From an uncultured Parabacteroides sp. (GTDB lineage: Bacteria > Bacteroidota > Bacteroidia > Bacteroidales > Tannerellaceae): a stretch of DNA of 64,000 nucleotides. The notes under the pieces were generated by a model, which saw nothing but the letters and a program-made list of their open reading frames with translations, made no database searches and was not told the origin of the DNA. Below are positions 9,082 through 18,400 of this stretch, piece after piece. The stretch is taken from NCBI GenBank assembly GCA_944325355.1, contig CALUZS010000012.1, forward strand, positions 26,120-90,119. The letters run 5' to 3'. The position numbers and the translations under genes were made by a program. The first letter of the stretch is position 1. Each line of letters opens with the position of its first letter.

Positions 9082-9711
9082 CTACAATGAACAGAAAAAA
9101 GAGACGAAAAACGGCACCGAAAAATCCATCAAGATCCCATGGAAGATAGCCATAACCGTCCACTCCTTACCGCATACTTGCGTGATGACAGGCAACGTCA
9201 CATCCATCGTCGTAGCACCACCCGCGCAGATGGGAGCCAATTTACCAAAATAACGGGCAAGAAAAGGCGCTCCAAACAACGTCAGAATTTCCCGGAAAAT
9301 ATTTGCCATAAGCGCAATCGTACCTAATTCGGAAGCCAACAGGAATCCTAATGAGGGGGTCTTTAACTGCGTAATCAATATAGACGAAAGCGAATAATAG
9401 GCGAAGCCCGAACCGACAGCCATGTAATCGGCAAAACTGAAGCCCGACAAACATAATCCGAGAAGGGCAGAAAAAAGCAACGTGCCGGAAATCGTAGCCA
9501 AAGGAACTAGTAAAAACTTCAACCGAATACGAGTTACGATCTGTCTCAGGTTCTTATCCAATCCGATGCTTAATCCAACTTGCAACATCAACAAGTAGAG
9601 CAAGACAAGTGCGACATCACCACTGTACCACTTCGTCGGTATCAAATCGGCATAACCGACAAGACAACCAATAACGAAACAACCCACCACGATAAAACTA
9701 CCGTTCTTCAT
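9082..9711 (-). CDS. lysine exporter LysO family, C-terminal half as a separate protein
   Basis: A 209-residue membrane protein from the ATG at 9711 (MKNGSFIVVGCF...). It matches the C-terminal two thirds of the LysO/DUF340 family: 'LLYLLMLQVGLSIGLDKNLRQI', 'MAVGSGFAYYSLSSILITQL', 'LGTIALMANIFREILTL', 'ICAGGATTMDVTLPVITQVCG', with several hydrophobic helices. In Escherichia coli LysO is one ~299-residue inner-membrane protein exporting lysine; here the N-terminal part is the upstream gene, which ends 14 bases inside this one. The overlap suggests translational coupling and assembly of both chains. Reading could extend upstream to 9738, but that would enlarge the overlap and add charged residues. 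Confidence 0.85.
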   Translation of the reverse strand: MKNGSFIVVGCFVIGCLVGYADLIPTKWYSGDVALVLLYLLMLQVGLSIGLDKNLRQIVTRIRLKFLLVPLATISGTLLFSALLGLCLSGFSFADYMAVGSGFAYYSLSSILITQLKTPSLGFLLASELGTIALMANIFREILTLFGAPFLARYFGKLAPICAGGATTMDVTLPVITQVCGKEWTVMAIFHGILMDFSVPFFVSFFCSL

Positions 9712-9988
9712 CTCCGTTCTTTTCTTTTTTAAAGGCAAACGTCCAGACGAGCCAGCCAGCTAAAGCACTTCCAAGCGTTGTCACTGCCGCAACCAGCAAC
9801 GCCTTTGCCCCAAGCGTCTGCAAATTTCCCACTATTGAAGGATTATTCCCTACCGACATACCCAACATTAACAACAGCAAACAGATAGTCACCAAAATAG
9901 AATGATTCAAATATTTCAGCAACGGCGTTTTCCTTAGAAAGAATCCCAACAAGACTCCCCCAAACATAAATCCTAATACTGCGAACAT
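9698..9988 (-). CDS. lysine exporter LysO family, N-terminal half as a separate protein
   Basis: A 96-residue protein with three hydrophobic segments ('MFAVLGFMFGGVLLGFF', 'ILVTICLLLLMLGMSVG', 'ALLVAAVTTLGSALAGWLVW') that match the first helices of LysO. Start choice: the upstream ATG at 10018 lies inside the -7 box at 10016-10023 and so cannot be in the transcript; the ATG at 9988 begins right at the membrane segment and has AAGAAGAAAG upstream. It is co-transcribed with the C-terminal half. Confidence 0.8.
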   Translation of the reverse strand: MFAVLGFMFGGVLLGFFLRKTPLLKYLNHSILVTICLLLLMLGMSVGNNPSIVGNLQTLGAKALLVAAVTTLGSALAGWLVWTFAFKKEKNGDEER

Positions 9989-10015
9989 GAAAACAACTTT
10001 CTTCTTTTGGGAGTG

Positions 10016-10023
10016 CAAAGTTA
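10016..10023 (-). promoter_or_regulatory. -7 promoter box (TAACTTTG) for the lysO pair
   Basis: Exact TAnnTTTG on the - strand. A -33-like TTG sits at 10045-10047 (21-base spacer), overlapping the edge of the divergent gene's -7 box. It fixes the start of the first lysO gene downstream at 9988. Confidence 0.6.
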
Positions 10024-10036
10024 AAAGTAAATCTAT

Positions 10037-10044
10037 TACATTTG
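10037..10044 (+). promoter_or_regulatory. -7 promoter box (TACATTTG) for the GH92 gene
   Basis: Exact TAnnTTTG on the + strand, with the expected transcript start near 10051, 15 bases before the GTG start at 10066. Only 13 bases separate it from the opposing -7 box at 10016-10023. Confidence 0.6.
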
Positions 10045-10065
10045 CAAGACTTAAATATTTTGATT

Positions 10066-12321
10066 GTGAAAAGAATATACATTTTACTACTGACAGCGCT
10101 TTGTTTGAATGGCGGTTGTTCTGTGCAAGACTCCTCCGACAGTTACAAAAATGAAATACAATACGTAGATCCTTTCATCGGAACAGGGGCGCAAGGGCAT
10201 ACATTCCCCGGGGCAACCCGCCCGTTCTCCATGGTACAACTTAGTCCAGACAACCACCTCCTGGGATGGGAAGCCTCAAGCGGCTATCACCACAACGACC
10301 GGAATATTTATGCATTCAGCCATACGCACCTTTCAGGTACAGGCATAGGCGATTTGGGAGATGTGGCGTTACTTCCCTATTGCGGCGAAGACAGCATCAA
10401 ACCCATCGCCACATTCAAGAAAGAGACAGAGCATGCCGCTCCCGGATATTATACAGTCCATCTTGATAATTTCAACATCGACGTGGAACTGACCTCCACC
10501 GAACGTGCCGGATTCCACCGATACACCTACAAGAATCCGAAAGAACGACGGGTAATGCTCGACCTTGGACACATCCTCCAACCAAATTGGGGGCACAAAC
10601 TGGTAAAAAACCAATACGAGATGGTCAACGACTCAATCATACGGGGGACAATTTCTACGCAAGGTTGGGCGCATTTCCACGATGTTTCCTATTATATCGT
10701 ATTCTCCGAGCCTATTGAAACACTTTACCAATACATCGACCACAAACTGCGGTCTGATTCCATTTTCATTTCCTACCAAACAGACAAGGATTTAAAATTT
10801 CACTACAAATTCCGGGAAAGCAATTGCCCGCTAATGGTGAAAGTTGGGATTTCGATGGTCGATACCGAGGGGGCACGCAAAAACTTGGAACAAGAAATTC
10901 CCGGTTGGGATTTCGATGGAGTAAAACAGGAGTCAGCCGATATATGGAACCGTCAACTTAACGCCATACAGATAGAAAGTTTCGACACCGATGTGCCGAC
11001 CAATTTCTACACGGCTCTTTACCACACCATGATATCCCCATATAATTACCAAGATGTTGACGGACGTTATCGCGGAATGGACAAACAGGTGCACCGTGCC
11101 GTTCCCGGATACCAGCATTACTCTGTTTTCTCACTATGGGATACTTTCCGGGCACTCCAACCGCTCATGTCTATCATTCGTCCGGCTTTGGCAGCACAAT
11201 GGGGTGAAGTATTGGTGAAAGGATATGAGGAAGGCGGAATTCTCCCGAAATGGCCTATCGCATCCAGTTATACGGGATGCATGGTTGGCTATCCTGCCGT
11301 TATTGTACTAGCCGACCTTGCCTGCAAGGATTTGGTAAAAGGAAACATCGACACATGGGCGAAAGCGGCATGGCAATCCACCATCTTCAGGGAAGACCTC
11401 TATAAAAAATTCCAAGGAACACGCGAATTAGATTTAATCACCTTGCACCCTTATTATAAAGACAAATACGGGTATGTCCCGGCAGACTCCATCGCCGAGT
11501 CCGTCTCCTGGGGCATGGAAATGGCATATGGCGACTGGTGCACGTCACAACTGTTGAAAGCTGCTGGCGACACAGCCTTAGCTTCTGCATATATGGAAAA
11601 AGCCGGATATTATAAACGTTATATCGACCCGGAGACAAAACTCATGAGAGGAGTAATGGGCGATGGTTCTTTCCGCACGCCTTTCAATCCGAGATATTCC
11701 TCCCACATGAAAAGCGACTATACTGAAGGAAACGCTTTCCAATGGAGTTTCTTCGCTCCTCACGACATGGATAACTTTATCACAGCCATCGGAGGGAAAA
11801 AAGAGTTGGAAACCCGTTTGGATACGCTCTTTACCACCTCTTCAGAGATAGACGGGGCTGAAGCATCGGCCGATATATCCGGTCTGATCGGCCAGTATGC
11901 ACACGGCAATGAACCCAGCCATCACATGGCTTATCTTTACAACTGGACTGATGCCCCATGGAAAGGACAGGAACGGCTGGATTTCATATTGAAAAATTTC
12001 TACAAACCCACTCCCGATGGAATCATAGGCAACGAAGACTGTGGGCAAATGTCGGCTTGGTATATCATGAGTTCTTTAGGATTTTACCAAGTTTGCCCGG
12101 GAATTCCAATATATACAATCGGACGACCGATGGTTACATCAGCAAAAATTAAAGTCAAAAACGGCATATTCGAGATTATCGCACATAACAACAGTGCAGA
12201 AAACAAATACGTAAAAGAAGTCCGTTTAAACGGGAAAAAACTCAATACTCCGTTCTTCTCGCATAAAGATATCGAAAACGGAGGAAAACTTGAGTTCACA
12301 ATGAGCAATACACACGAATAA
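10066..12321 (+). CDS. GH92 family alpha-mannosidase, lipoprotein
   Basis: About 751 residues from a GTG start. GTG is preferred over the TTG at 10042 because the latter lies within the -7 box. A lipobox 'LNGGC' places Cys at residue 18. GH92 features are complete: 'YVDPFIGTGAQGHTFPGATRPFSMVQLSPD', 'YAFSHTHLSGTGIGDLGDVALLP', 'FSLWDTFRALQPL', 'NEPSHHMAYLYNW' and 'GNEDCGQMSAWYIMSSLGFY'. GH92 enzymes are Ca-dependent exo-alpha-mannosidases, mostly alpha-1,2, that trim host N-glycans or yeast mannan; the linkage specificity here is not known. It is probably anchored on the outer membrane or facing the periplasm. The next gene starts 22 bases on. Confidence 0.93.
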   Translation: MKRIYILLLTALCLNGGCSVQDSSDSYKNEIQYVDPFIGTGAQGHTFPGATRPFSMVQLSPDNHLLGWEASSGYHHNDRNIYAFSHTHLSGTGIGDLGDVALLPYCGEDSIKPIATFKKETEHAAPGYYTVHLDNFNIDVELTSTERAGFHRYTYKNPKERRVMLDLGHILQPNWGHKLVKNQYEMVNDSIIRGTISTQGWAHFHDVSYYIVFSEPIETLYQYIDHKLRSDSIFISYQTDKDLKFHYKFRESNCPLMVKVGISMVDTEGARKNLEQEIPGWDFDGVKQESADIWNRQLNAIQIESFDTDVPTNFYTALYHTMISPYNYQDVDGRYRGMDKQVHRAVPGYQHYSVFSLWDTFRALQPLMSIIRPALAAQWGEVLVKGYEEGGILPKWPIASSYTGCMVGYPAVIVLADLACKDLVKGNIDTWAKAAWQSTIFREDLYKKFQGTRELDLITLHPYYKDKYGYVPADSIAESVSWGMEMAYGDWCTSQLLKAAGDTALASAYMEKAGYYKRYIDPETKLMRGVMGDGSFRTPFNPRYSSHMKSDYTEGNAFQWSFFAPHDMDNFITAIGGKKELETRLDTLFTTSSEIDGAEASADISGLIGQYAHGNEPSHHMAYLYNWTDAPWKGQERLDFILKNFYKPTPDGIIGNEDCGQMSAWYIMSSLGFYQVCPGIPIYTIGRPMVTSAKIKVKNGIFEIIAHNNSAENKYVKEVRLNGKKLNTPFFSHKDIENGGKLEFTMSNTHE

Positions 12322-12343
12322 ATGTTGAAAAAAGGGAAATAAA

Positions 12344-13306
12344 ATGGCTAAGATATTAGTAACATTCGATATGTTCCGTGAAGGATTTGCGGAACTTGAA
12401 AGTCGTTATGACGTAACTTTCCCGGAAGGAAAGGATTTTACTTATGAAGAAGTGTATGAACTGATTCCGGAATACGATGTCCTTTGTTCCATGTTCGACT
12501 TTCCGGTGGATAAAGCATTGATAGACCATGCCCCGAATTTGAAATTAATTGCAAATTATGCCGTAGGGTATAACAATATAGACGTAGCTTATGCTCTCGG
12601 AAAAGAGATTACTGTTGCCAATACTCCGGGACCTGTCACCGCCCCTACTGCCAATATCGCACTTGGCCTGATATTGGATACGGCTCGTAGGATATCCGAG
12701 TGCGACCGTAAGTTACGCCGTCTCGGGAAAGAGATGAAAGTCGGATTATTAGAAAATTTAGGCGTATCTGTTACCGGACAAACGTTGGGAATCATAGGGA
12801 TGGGGCGCATAGGAAAAGCTTTGGCAAAACGGGCTGCCGCATGTGGCATGAACATCATCTATCATAACCGGAGACCATTGTACATCGAAGAAGAGACAAA
12901 ACTGAATGCCGTCTACGTATCTTTCGAAGAACTTCTGCAAACAGCCGATTTCGTCTCTATCAACACACCTTACACATCCGAAACATACCACCTTATCGGA
13001 GAAGAGCAACTGAAAATGATGAAACCGTCGGCAATCCTTATCAATACGGCACGGGGTCCTATCGTCGATGAACACGCCTTGGTTAAAGCGCTCAAAAATG
13101 GAATAATCAGAGCTGCCGGGTTAGACGTATTCGAATTCGGAGATCATCCGCTTCCCGAACTGCTCAAGTTAGAAAATACAGTTTTGATTCCTCATATCGG
13201 GACACAGACAATGGACACCCGCATAGAGATGACCCATGCCGTGTGCAACAATGTCATCGGATTCCTTGAAGGTGACCGTCCCGTAACCCGTGTTTTACGT
13301 CCATGA
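12344..13306 (+). CDS. D-isomer-specific 2-hydroxyacid dehydrogenase (glyoxylate/hydroxypyruvate reductase-like)
   Basis: 320 residues. NAD(P)-binding motif GMGRIG at 152-157 after 'GQTLGII'; catalytic Arg237 in 'NTARGPIVDE', Glu264 in 'GLDVFE', His284 in 'LIPHIGTQT'. It reduces a 2-keto acid to the D-hydroxyacid in the cytoplasm; among the family it looks closest to glyoxylate/hydroxypyruvate reductases, but substrate is not fixed. His284 is followed by GTQT instead of the common GSAT. The stop codon overlaps the ATG of the next gene (ATGA), so the two are translationally coupled. Confidence 0.9.
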   Translation: MAKILVTFDMFREGFAELESRYDVTFPEGKDFTYEEVYELIPEYDVLCSMFDFPVDKALIDHAPNLKLIANYAVGYNNIDVAYALGKEITVANTPGPVTAPTANIALGLILDTARRISECDRKLRRLGKEMKVGLLENLGVSVTGQTLGIIGMGRIGKALAKRAAACGMNIIYHNRRPLYIEEETKLNAVYVSFEELLQTADFVSINTPYTSETYHLIGEEQLKMMKPSAILINTARGPIVDEHALVKALKNGIIRAAGLDVFEFGDHPLPELLKLENTVLIPHIGTQTMDTRIEMTHAVCNNVIGFLEGDRPVTRVLRP

Positions 13307-14028
13307 ACGCAGAAACCGTCATAAAAGCAATGCAGAGCCTGGCTTCAGAAGAGAAAGCGCTCCATTTATCCCGCTTTTTCAAAACAGGTTCCGGTGAATA
13401 TGGGGAAGGTGATTTATTCTTAGGAATTGCTGTTCCCGACACACGAAAAGTGGCTAAGACCTACCAAGAACTGCCACTCGAAGAAGTGGAAAAATTGCTC
13501 CAAAGCCCATGGCACGAAATCCGGCTTTGCGGACTGATGACGCTTGTCCTCCGCTGTAAGAAAAAAAAGCTTCCGGAAGAACTGCGCAAGGATTTTTTCG
13601 AATTCTATCTGAAGCATACATCTGCCTGCAACAACTGGGACCTGGTGGACTTGACCTGCCGGGAAGTTGTAGGAAGATACCTTGTCGACAAAGAACGATC
13701 GGTGCTGTACCGGTTAGCAAAAAGCGCATCCCTTTGGGAACAACGCATTGCCATCGTCTCAACATGGGAGTTCATCATCCGAAACGATTTCTCCGACACG
13801 TTCAATTTAGCGGAATATTTCATTTCACACCCACATGACTTAATACATAAGGCTGTGGGATGGATGCTGCGTGAAGTGGGGAAACGGAATCGCGAAGCGT
13901 TGACCGACTTTCTGGAAAGACACGCGGCAAAGCTTCCAAGGACGACATTGCGCTATGCGATTGAGCACTATCCGGAATCACAACGGCAAGCTTTCCTGAG
14001 AATGAAGAAAAGTAAAGGAGAGAAATAA
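13303..14028 (+). CDS. AlkD-like DNA alkylation repair protein
   Basis: 241 residues made of HEAT-like helical repeats of the AlkD/AlkC type: 'RFFKTGSGEYGEGDLFLGIAVPDTRKVAKTYQELPLEEVEKLL', 'WHEIRLCGLMTLVLRCKK', 'NNWDLVDLTCREVVGRYL', 'HDLIHKAVGWMLREVGKR'. AlkD enzymes remove positively charged N3/N7-alkylated purines without base flipping; the 'NNWDLVD' segment holds the Trp and Asp used for this. It overlaps its neighbours by 4 bases (upstream) and 1 base (downstream), in an operon with another putative DNA-acting protein. Confidence 0.9.
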   Translation: MNAETVIKAMQSLASEEKALHLSRFFKTGSGEYGEGDLFLGIAVPDTRKVAKTYQELPLEEVEKLLQSPWHEIRLCGLMTLVLRCKKKKLPEELRKDFFEFYLKHTSACNNWDLVDLTCREVVGRYLVDKERSVLYRLAKSASLWEQRIAIVSTWEFIIRNDFSDTFNLAEYFISHPHDLIHKAVGWMLREVGKRNREALTDFLERHAAKLPRTTLRYAIEHYPESQRQAFLRMKKSKGEK

Positions 14029-14801
14029 TGGTCGACGAAGAAACAATGATTGCTGAAAAGCTCAGACATTGGGCAGCCTGCTACAATTGCAAAAGCTTCA
14101 TTCCTGACGATCCTGTTCAATTTCCTCATCGGTATGAAAAGCGACAAGACATTGAAATATCGGCATTCTTAACCGCATGGATTGCCTATGGGAACCGGAA
14201 AATGATACTCCGGAAAGCCGAAGAACTTCACCAATACATGGGAGAAAGTCCCTACAAATTTATCTGCAAAAGAGACTTTTCTTTTGCAGGATTCCCAAAC
14301 AGAAAAACGCCTACAAACAGACGCGATACGTTCTACCGCTTTTACACTTTCTCCCATCTGAGAGAAATCTGCGAACGGCTACACGGAATTTACAAAAATT
14401 CCGGAGATATGGAAACTGCGATGATGGCAACACAAAAAGAGGAACCACTGCAGGCTATACAAGCCCTGTTCAGCAATCTGACGGGGATACCCAACGAAAA
14501 AAGCAATTCTGCATGCAAAAGGTTGGCAATGTTCCTCCGTTGGATGATCCGGACAGATGGCATCGTAGACTTTGGCTTATGGAGAAAAGCGTTTACTCCG
14601 GCTCAACTGCTGATTCCTTTGGATACTCATGTTTTCCAGCTGTCAAAAGCATTGAAACTTACGTCCCGTAACACCGCCGATATGACAACAGCAAAAGAAA
14701 TAACAAACAAACTGTCGAAAATATTCCCGGGTGATCCCTGCTTAGGGGACTTTGCGTTGTTTGGTTTTGACATCAATTCTAAAAACAATGACAATAATTA
14801 A
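14028..14801 (+). CDS. TIGR02757 (DUF2400) family protein
   Basis: 257 residues. Family landmarks: 'RYEKRQDIEISAFLTAWIAYGNRKMIL' near the N-terminus and 'LLIPLDTHVFQLSKALKLTSRNTADMTTAKEITNKLSKIFPGDPCLGDFALFG' near the end. Function is undetermined; the C-terminal helical pattern with 'PLDTHV' and a late conserved Asp recalls the HhH-GPD DNA glycosylases, which is my inference. The ATG overlaps the AlkD-like stop codon by one base, which supports a shared role in base repair. Confidence 0.85.
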   Translation: MVDEETMIAEKLRHWAACYNCKSFIPDDPVQFPHRYEKRQDIEISAFLTAWIAYGNRKMILRKAEELHQYMGESPYKFICKRDFSFAGFPNRKTPTNRRDTFYRFYTFSHLREICERLHGIYKNSGDMETAMMATQKEEPLQAIQALFSNLTGIPNEKSNSACKRLAMFLRWMIRTDGIVDFGLWRKAFTPAQLLIPLDTHVFQLSKALKLTSRNTADMTTAKEITNKLSKIFPGDPCLGDFALFGFDINSKNNDNN

Positions 14802-14804
14802 AAT

Positions 14805-15392
14805 ATGAAAGAGCTATTTTCTGTATGTGTGTACTCAGCTTCAAGCACTAAGATACCAGCTTGCTATACCAGTGCTGCCAGAGAATTAGGCACACTCTTG
14901 GGGGAACGAAAGCTTCGTGTAATAAACGGTGCAGGTTCTATCGGGTTGATGGCGACTGTATCAGATGCTACGCTCGCTGCCGGAGGGGAAGTTTACGGAA
15001 TCATCCCCAGGTTCATGGTAAAAGAGGGCTGGCACCACACAGGGCTTACGAAACTAATTGAGGTAGACACTATGCACGAACGCAAAAAACTGATGGCTGA
15101 CCTGTCGGACGCAGTAATTGCCCTGCCGGGAGGATGTGGTACATTAGAAGAATTGCTCGAAATAATCACATGGAAACAATTAGGCCTATACCTGAAACCT
15201 GTTGTCATCTTAAATATAAACAGCTATTTTGACCCGTTGCTTGCCATGTTCGACAAAGCAGTTAACGAACATTTCATGAGACCGATACATAAAAACATAT
15301 GGAATGTCGCACGCACACCCAAAGAAGCTCTACATTATATATATGAGACACCGGAATGGGACTGCAATATCCGTAGGCATGCTGCCATATAA
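14805..15392 (+). CDS. LOG-family protein (TIGR00730, nucleoside 5'-monophosphate phosphoribohydrolase type)
   Basis: 195 residues, Rossmann-like LOG fold. The family signature PGGxGTxxE is at 108-116 ('PGGCGTLEE'), the catalytic Arg93 in 'MHERKKLM', and the nucleotide loop 'NGAGSIGLMA' at 41-50. Such enzymes hydrolyse the N-glycosidic bond of (modified) adenosine monophosphate, or act as cytokinin-activating enzymes; in gut bacteria the natural substrate is uncertain. It starts 3 bases after the TIGR02757 gene, so it belongs to the same operon. Confidence 0.9.
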   Translation: MKELFSVCVYSASSTKIPACYTSAARELGTLLGERKLRVINGAGSIGLMATVSDATLAAGGEVYGIIPRFMVKEGWHHTGLTKLIEVDTMHERKKLMADLSDAVIALPGGCGTLEELLEIITWKQLGLYLKPVVILNINSYFDPLLAMFDKAVNEHFMRPIHKNIWNVARTPKEALHYIYETPEWDCNIRRHAAI

Positions 15393-15426
15393 CAGATTGC
15401 TATAATCATTAAAAAATATCATAATT

Positions 15427-18400
15427 ATGAACAAACTATTCATTACCGCGCTGACGCTATTATCAGCCTCAACAATTTGGGCAAGCGACTCTCCCTTATG
15501 GATGCGCTATCCTGCGATATCCCCCGATGGGAAAACGATTGCTTTTACCTTTAAAGGAGACATTTATACTGTTCCCGTTGAAGGAGGCAGAGCAACCGCC
15601 CTTACAACCAATAATTCGTATGACACTCAACCGGTTTGGTCTCCCGACGGACAGCAAATCGCTTTTGCTTCAGACAGAAAAGGCAATTTTGATGTATTCA
15701 TTGTCGGAAAAGAAGGAGGAGTTCCCAAACAGCTGACATTCCACTCCGCTGCAGAACGCCCGGAAGTTTTTTACGATGCCAACCACATTTTATATCGTGC
15801 ATCCATACAACAGGATGTAAACGACATACAATTTCCCGGAAGCTTCGAACAAGTTTATAAGGTCAATACCAACGGCGGACGCCCCGAAATGTTCTCTTCC
15901 TTGGTAATGGAGCACATCTCCATCAATCCAAAGACAAACGAAATTTTGTATACCGACAATAAAGGATACGAAGACAAGTGGAGAAAGCACCATCAATCTT
16001 CTATCGCCCGTGATATCTGGAGTTTCTCCAACAACGACCAAAATATTTACAATAAAATAACCGATTTTGCAGGCGAAGACCGCAATGCCGTATGGGCACC
16101 AGACGGACAATCGTTCTATTATCTGTCGGAAGAAGACGGTTCTTTCAATGTTTACCATCGGACACATGACGGACGTCCGGAACAAATCACGTTCCACAAA
16201 AAACATCCGGTGCGCTTTTTGTCGATTGCAGCCAACGAAACCTTATGCTACGGATATAATGGAGAAATATATACGCTCGCAAAAGGCGGAAAACCTCAGA
16301 AAGTAGACATACAAATTATCTCCGACCAATTAGAAAACGACTTGATTTTACGAGTGTACGGAGGAGGAGCAACCGGACTGGCCGTATCGCCTAACGGAAA
16401 AGAAGTGGCATTCATCGTAAACGGAGATGTATATGTCACATCGATTGACTATACTACGACCAAACAGATTACAAATACACCCCAACAAGAACGAGACTTA
16501 AGTTTCAGTGCCGACGGACGCTCTCTTGTTTACTCAGCAGAGAGAAATGAGACATGGGGCATTTACATGGCAAGCCTTACCAAAAAAGAGGAAAAATATT
16601 TCACCTACGCTACCGATATCAAAGAAGAGCCTTTGGTGGTAGGCGACCAAACATCCTTTCAGCCGACATTTTCTCCAGATGGGAAAGAGGTTGCATTTTT
16701 GGAAAACCGCACTACTCTACGGGTCATTAACCTGAAATCGAAAAAAATCCGTACAGTACTTGACGGGAAATACAACTATTCCTATGCCGACGGTGACCAA
16801 TGTTACCGATGGTCGCCCGACAGCAAGTGGTTTCTTGTTCGTTACATCGCTATTGGAGGATGGAACAATACAGACATAGCTTTAGTAAAAGCCGATGGAA
16901 GCGGAGAAGTAACAAATCTGACGGAGAGTGGGTATTCGGAAGGTAATCCGAAATGGGTACTCGATGGGAAAGCAATGGTTTGGTCATCTGACAGGGCAGG
17001 CTACCGCAGCCACGGCAGTTGGGGTGCAGAAAATGATGCTTATATTATGTTCTTCGACCAAGAAGCTTACGATAAGTTCCGCATGTCGAAAGAAGAAGCC
17101 GCTTTAGCCGAAGAAATCGAGAAAGAGAAAAAAGAGGAAGAAAAGAAAGAAGAAAAAGACAAAAAGAAAGACAAGAAAGAGGAGAAGGATAAAAAGGATA
17201 AAGACGATAAAGAAGAACCTAAAGACCTTGTTTTTGACTTGGAAAACCGTAAAGATCGTGTCATCCGCCTTACTGTGAACTCTTCAAGAATGGGAGATTT
17301 CTTCCTAACTCCAAAAGGGGATAAGCTTTATTATTTTGCAGCATTCGAAAGTGGTTACGATTTGTGGGTACACGATTTGAAAGAACACAGTACGAAAATT
17401 TTCATGAAAGGCGTAGGTGGCGGAGAAATCCTGACCGATAAAAAACAAGAAAACCTCTTCTTCATCTCTGGAGGAGGATTAAAAAAAGTAAACATCCAGA
17501 GCAGCAAACAAGACGCTATCACATTCCGGGCTGAATTTAATTACCGCCCGATGCAGGAACGCGAATATATGTTCAACCATATCTGGCGCCAGGTTCTCGA
17601 CAAATTCTATGATGCCCAATTACACGGCGTCGATTGGAAAGGATACAAGGAAGCATACAACAAGTATCTCCCTTACATCAATAACAATTACGACTTTCAA
17701 GAAATGCTCTCCGAAATGTTAGGAGAATTGAACGGTTCACACACCGGAGCACGCTATTATCCCGCTTCTTCTGGCGCGCAAACAGCAACGCTTGGAGCTT
17801 TCTATGATCAAAACTATGACGGAGACGGTCTGAAAATTGAAGAAATCATCGAACAAGGTCCGCTCTCAAAAGCAAAAAGCAAGGTAAAAGCTGGCTGCAT
17901 CATTGAAAAAATTGACGGGAAAGAGATAAAGAAAGAAGAAAACTATTACCCCTTACTTGCAGGAAAAGCCGGAAAGAACGTGCTCGTCACGGTATATGAC
18001 CCGACAACAAAGGAACGTTTCGAGCAACAGATAAAACCTGTTTCTTACGGGGAGCAATCGGCGCTGCTCTACAAACGATGGATAAAACGGAATGCAAAAC
18101 TTGTTGAAGAATTATCGGGAGGAAAAATTGGCTATATTCATGTCAGAGCAATGAACAGCGAAAGTTTCCGTGCCGTCTATTCCGAGTTGTTAGGCAAATA
18201 CCGTTTGTGCGACGCTGTAATCATCGACACTCGTCATAACGGCGGTGGCTGGCTGCATGATGACCTTGCAACACTTCTCAACGGCAAAGAATACCAACGA
18301 TTTGTTCCACGCGGACAATACATCGGAAGCGACCCGTTCAACAAATGGCTTAAGCCTTCTTGCGTATTGATTTGTGAAGACAATTATTCCAACGCGCACG

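Noticed and set aside
8912..9253. 113-residue open frame after the susD terminator
   Set aside because: It overlaps the end of lysO on the other strand, has no recognisable domain, and has no ribosome-binding site or promoter.
13303..14028. HEAT-repeat protein as a phycobilisome or scaffold protein
   Set aside because: The NNWDLVD segment and overall pattern fit AlkD-type repair proteins better.
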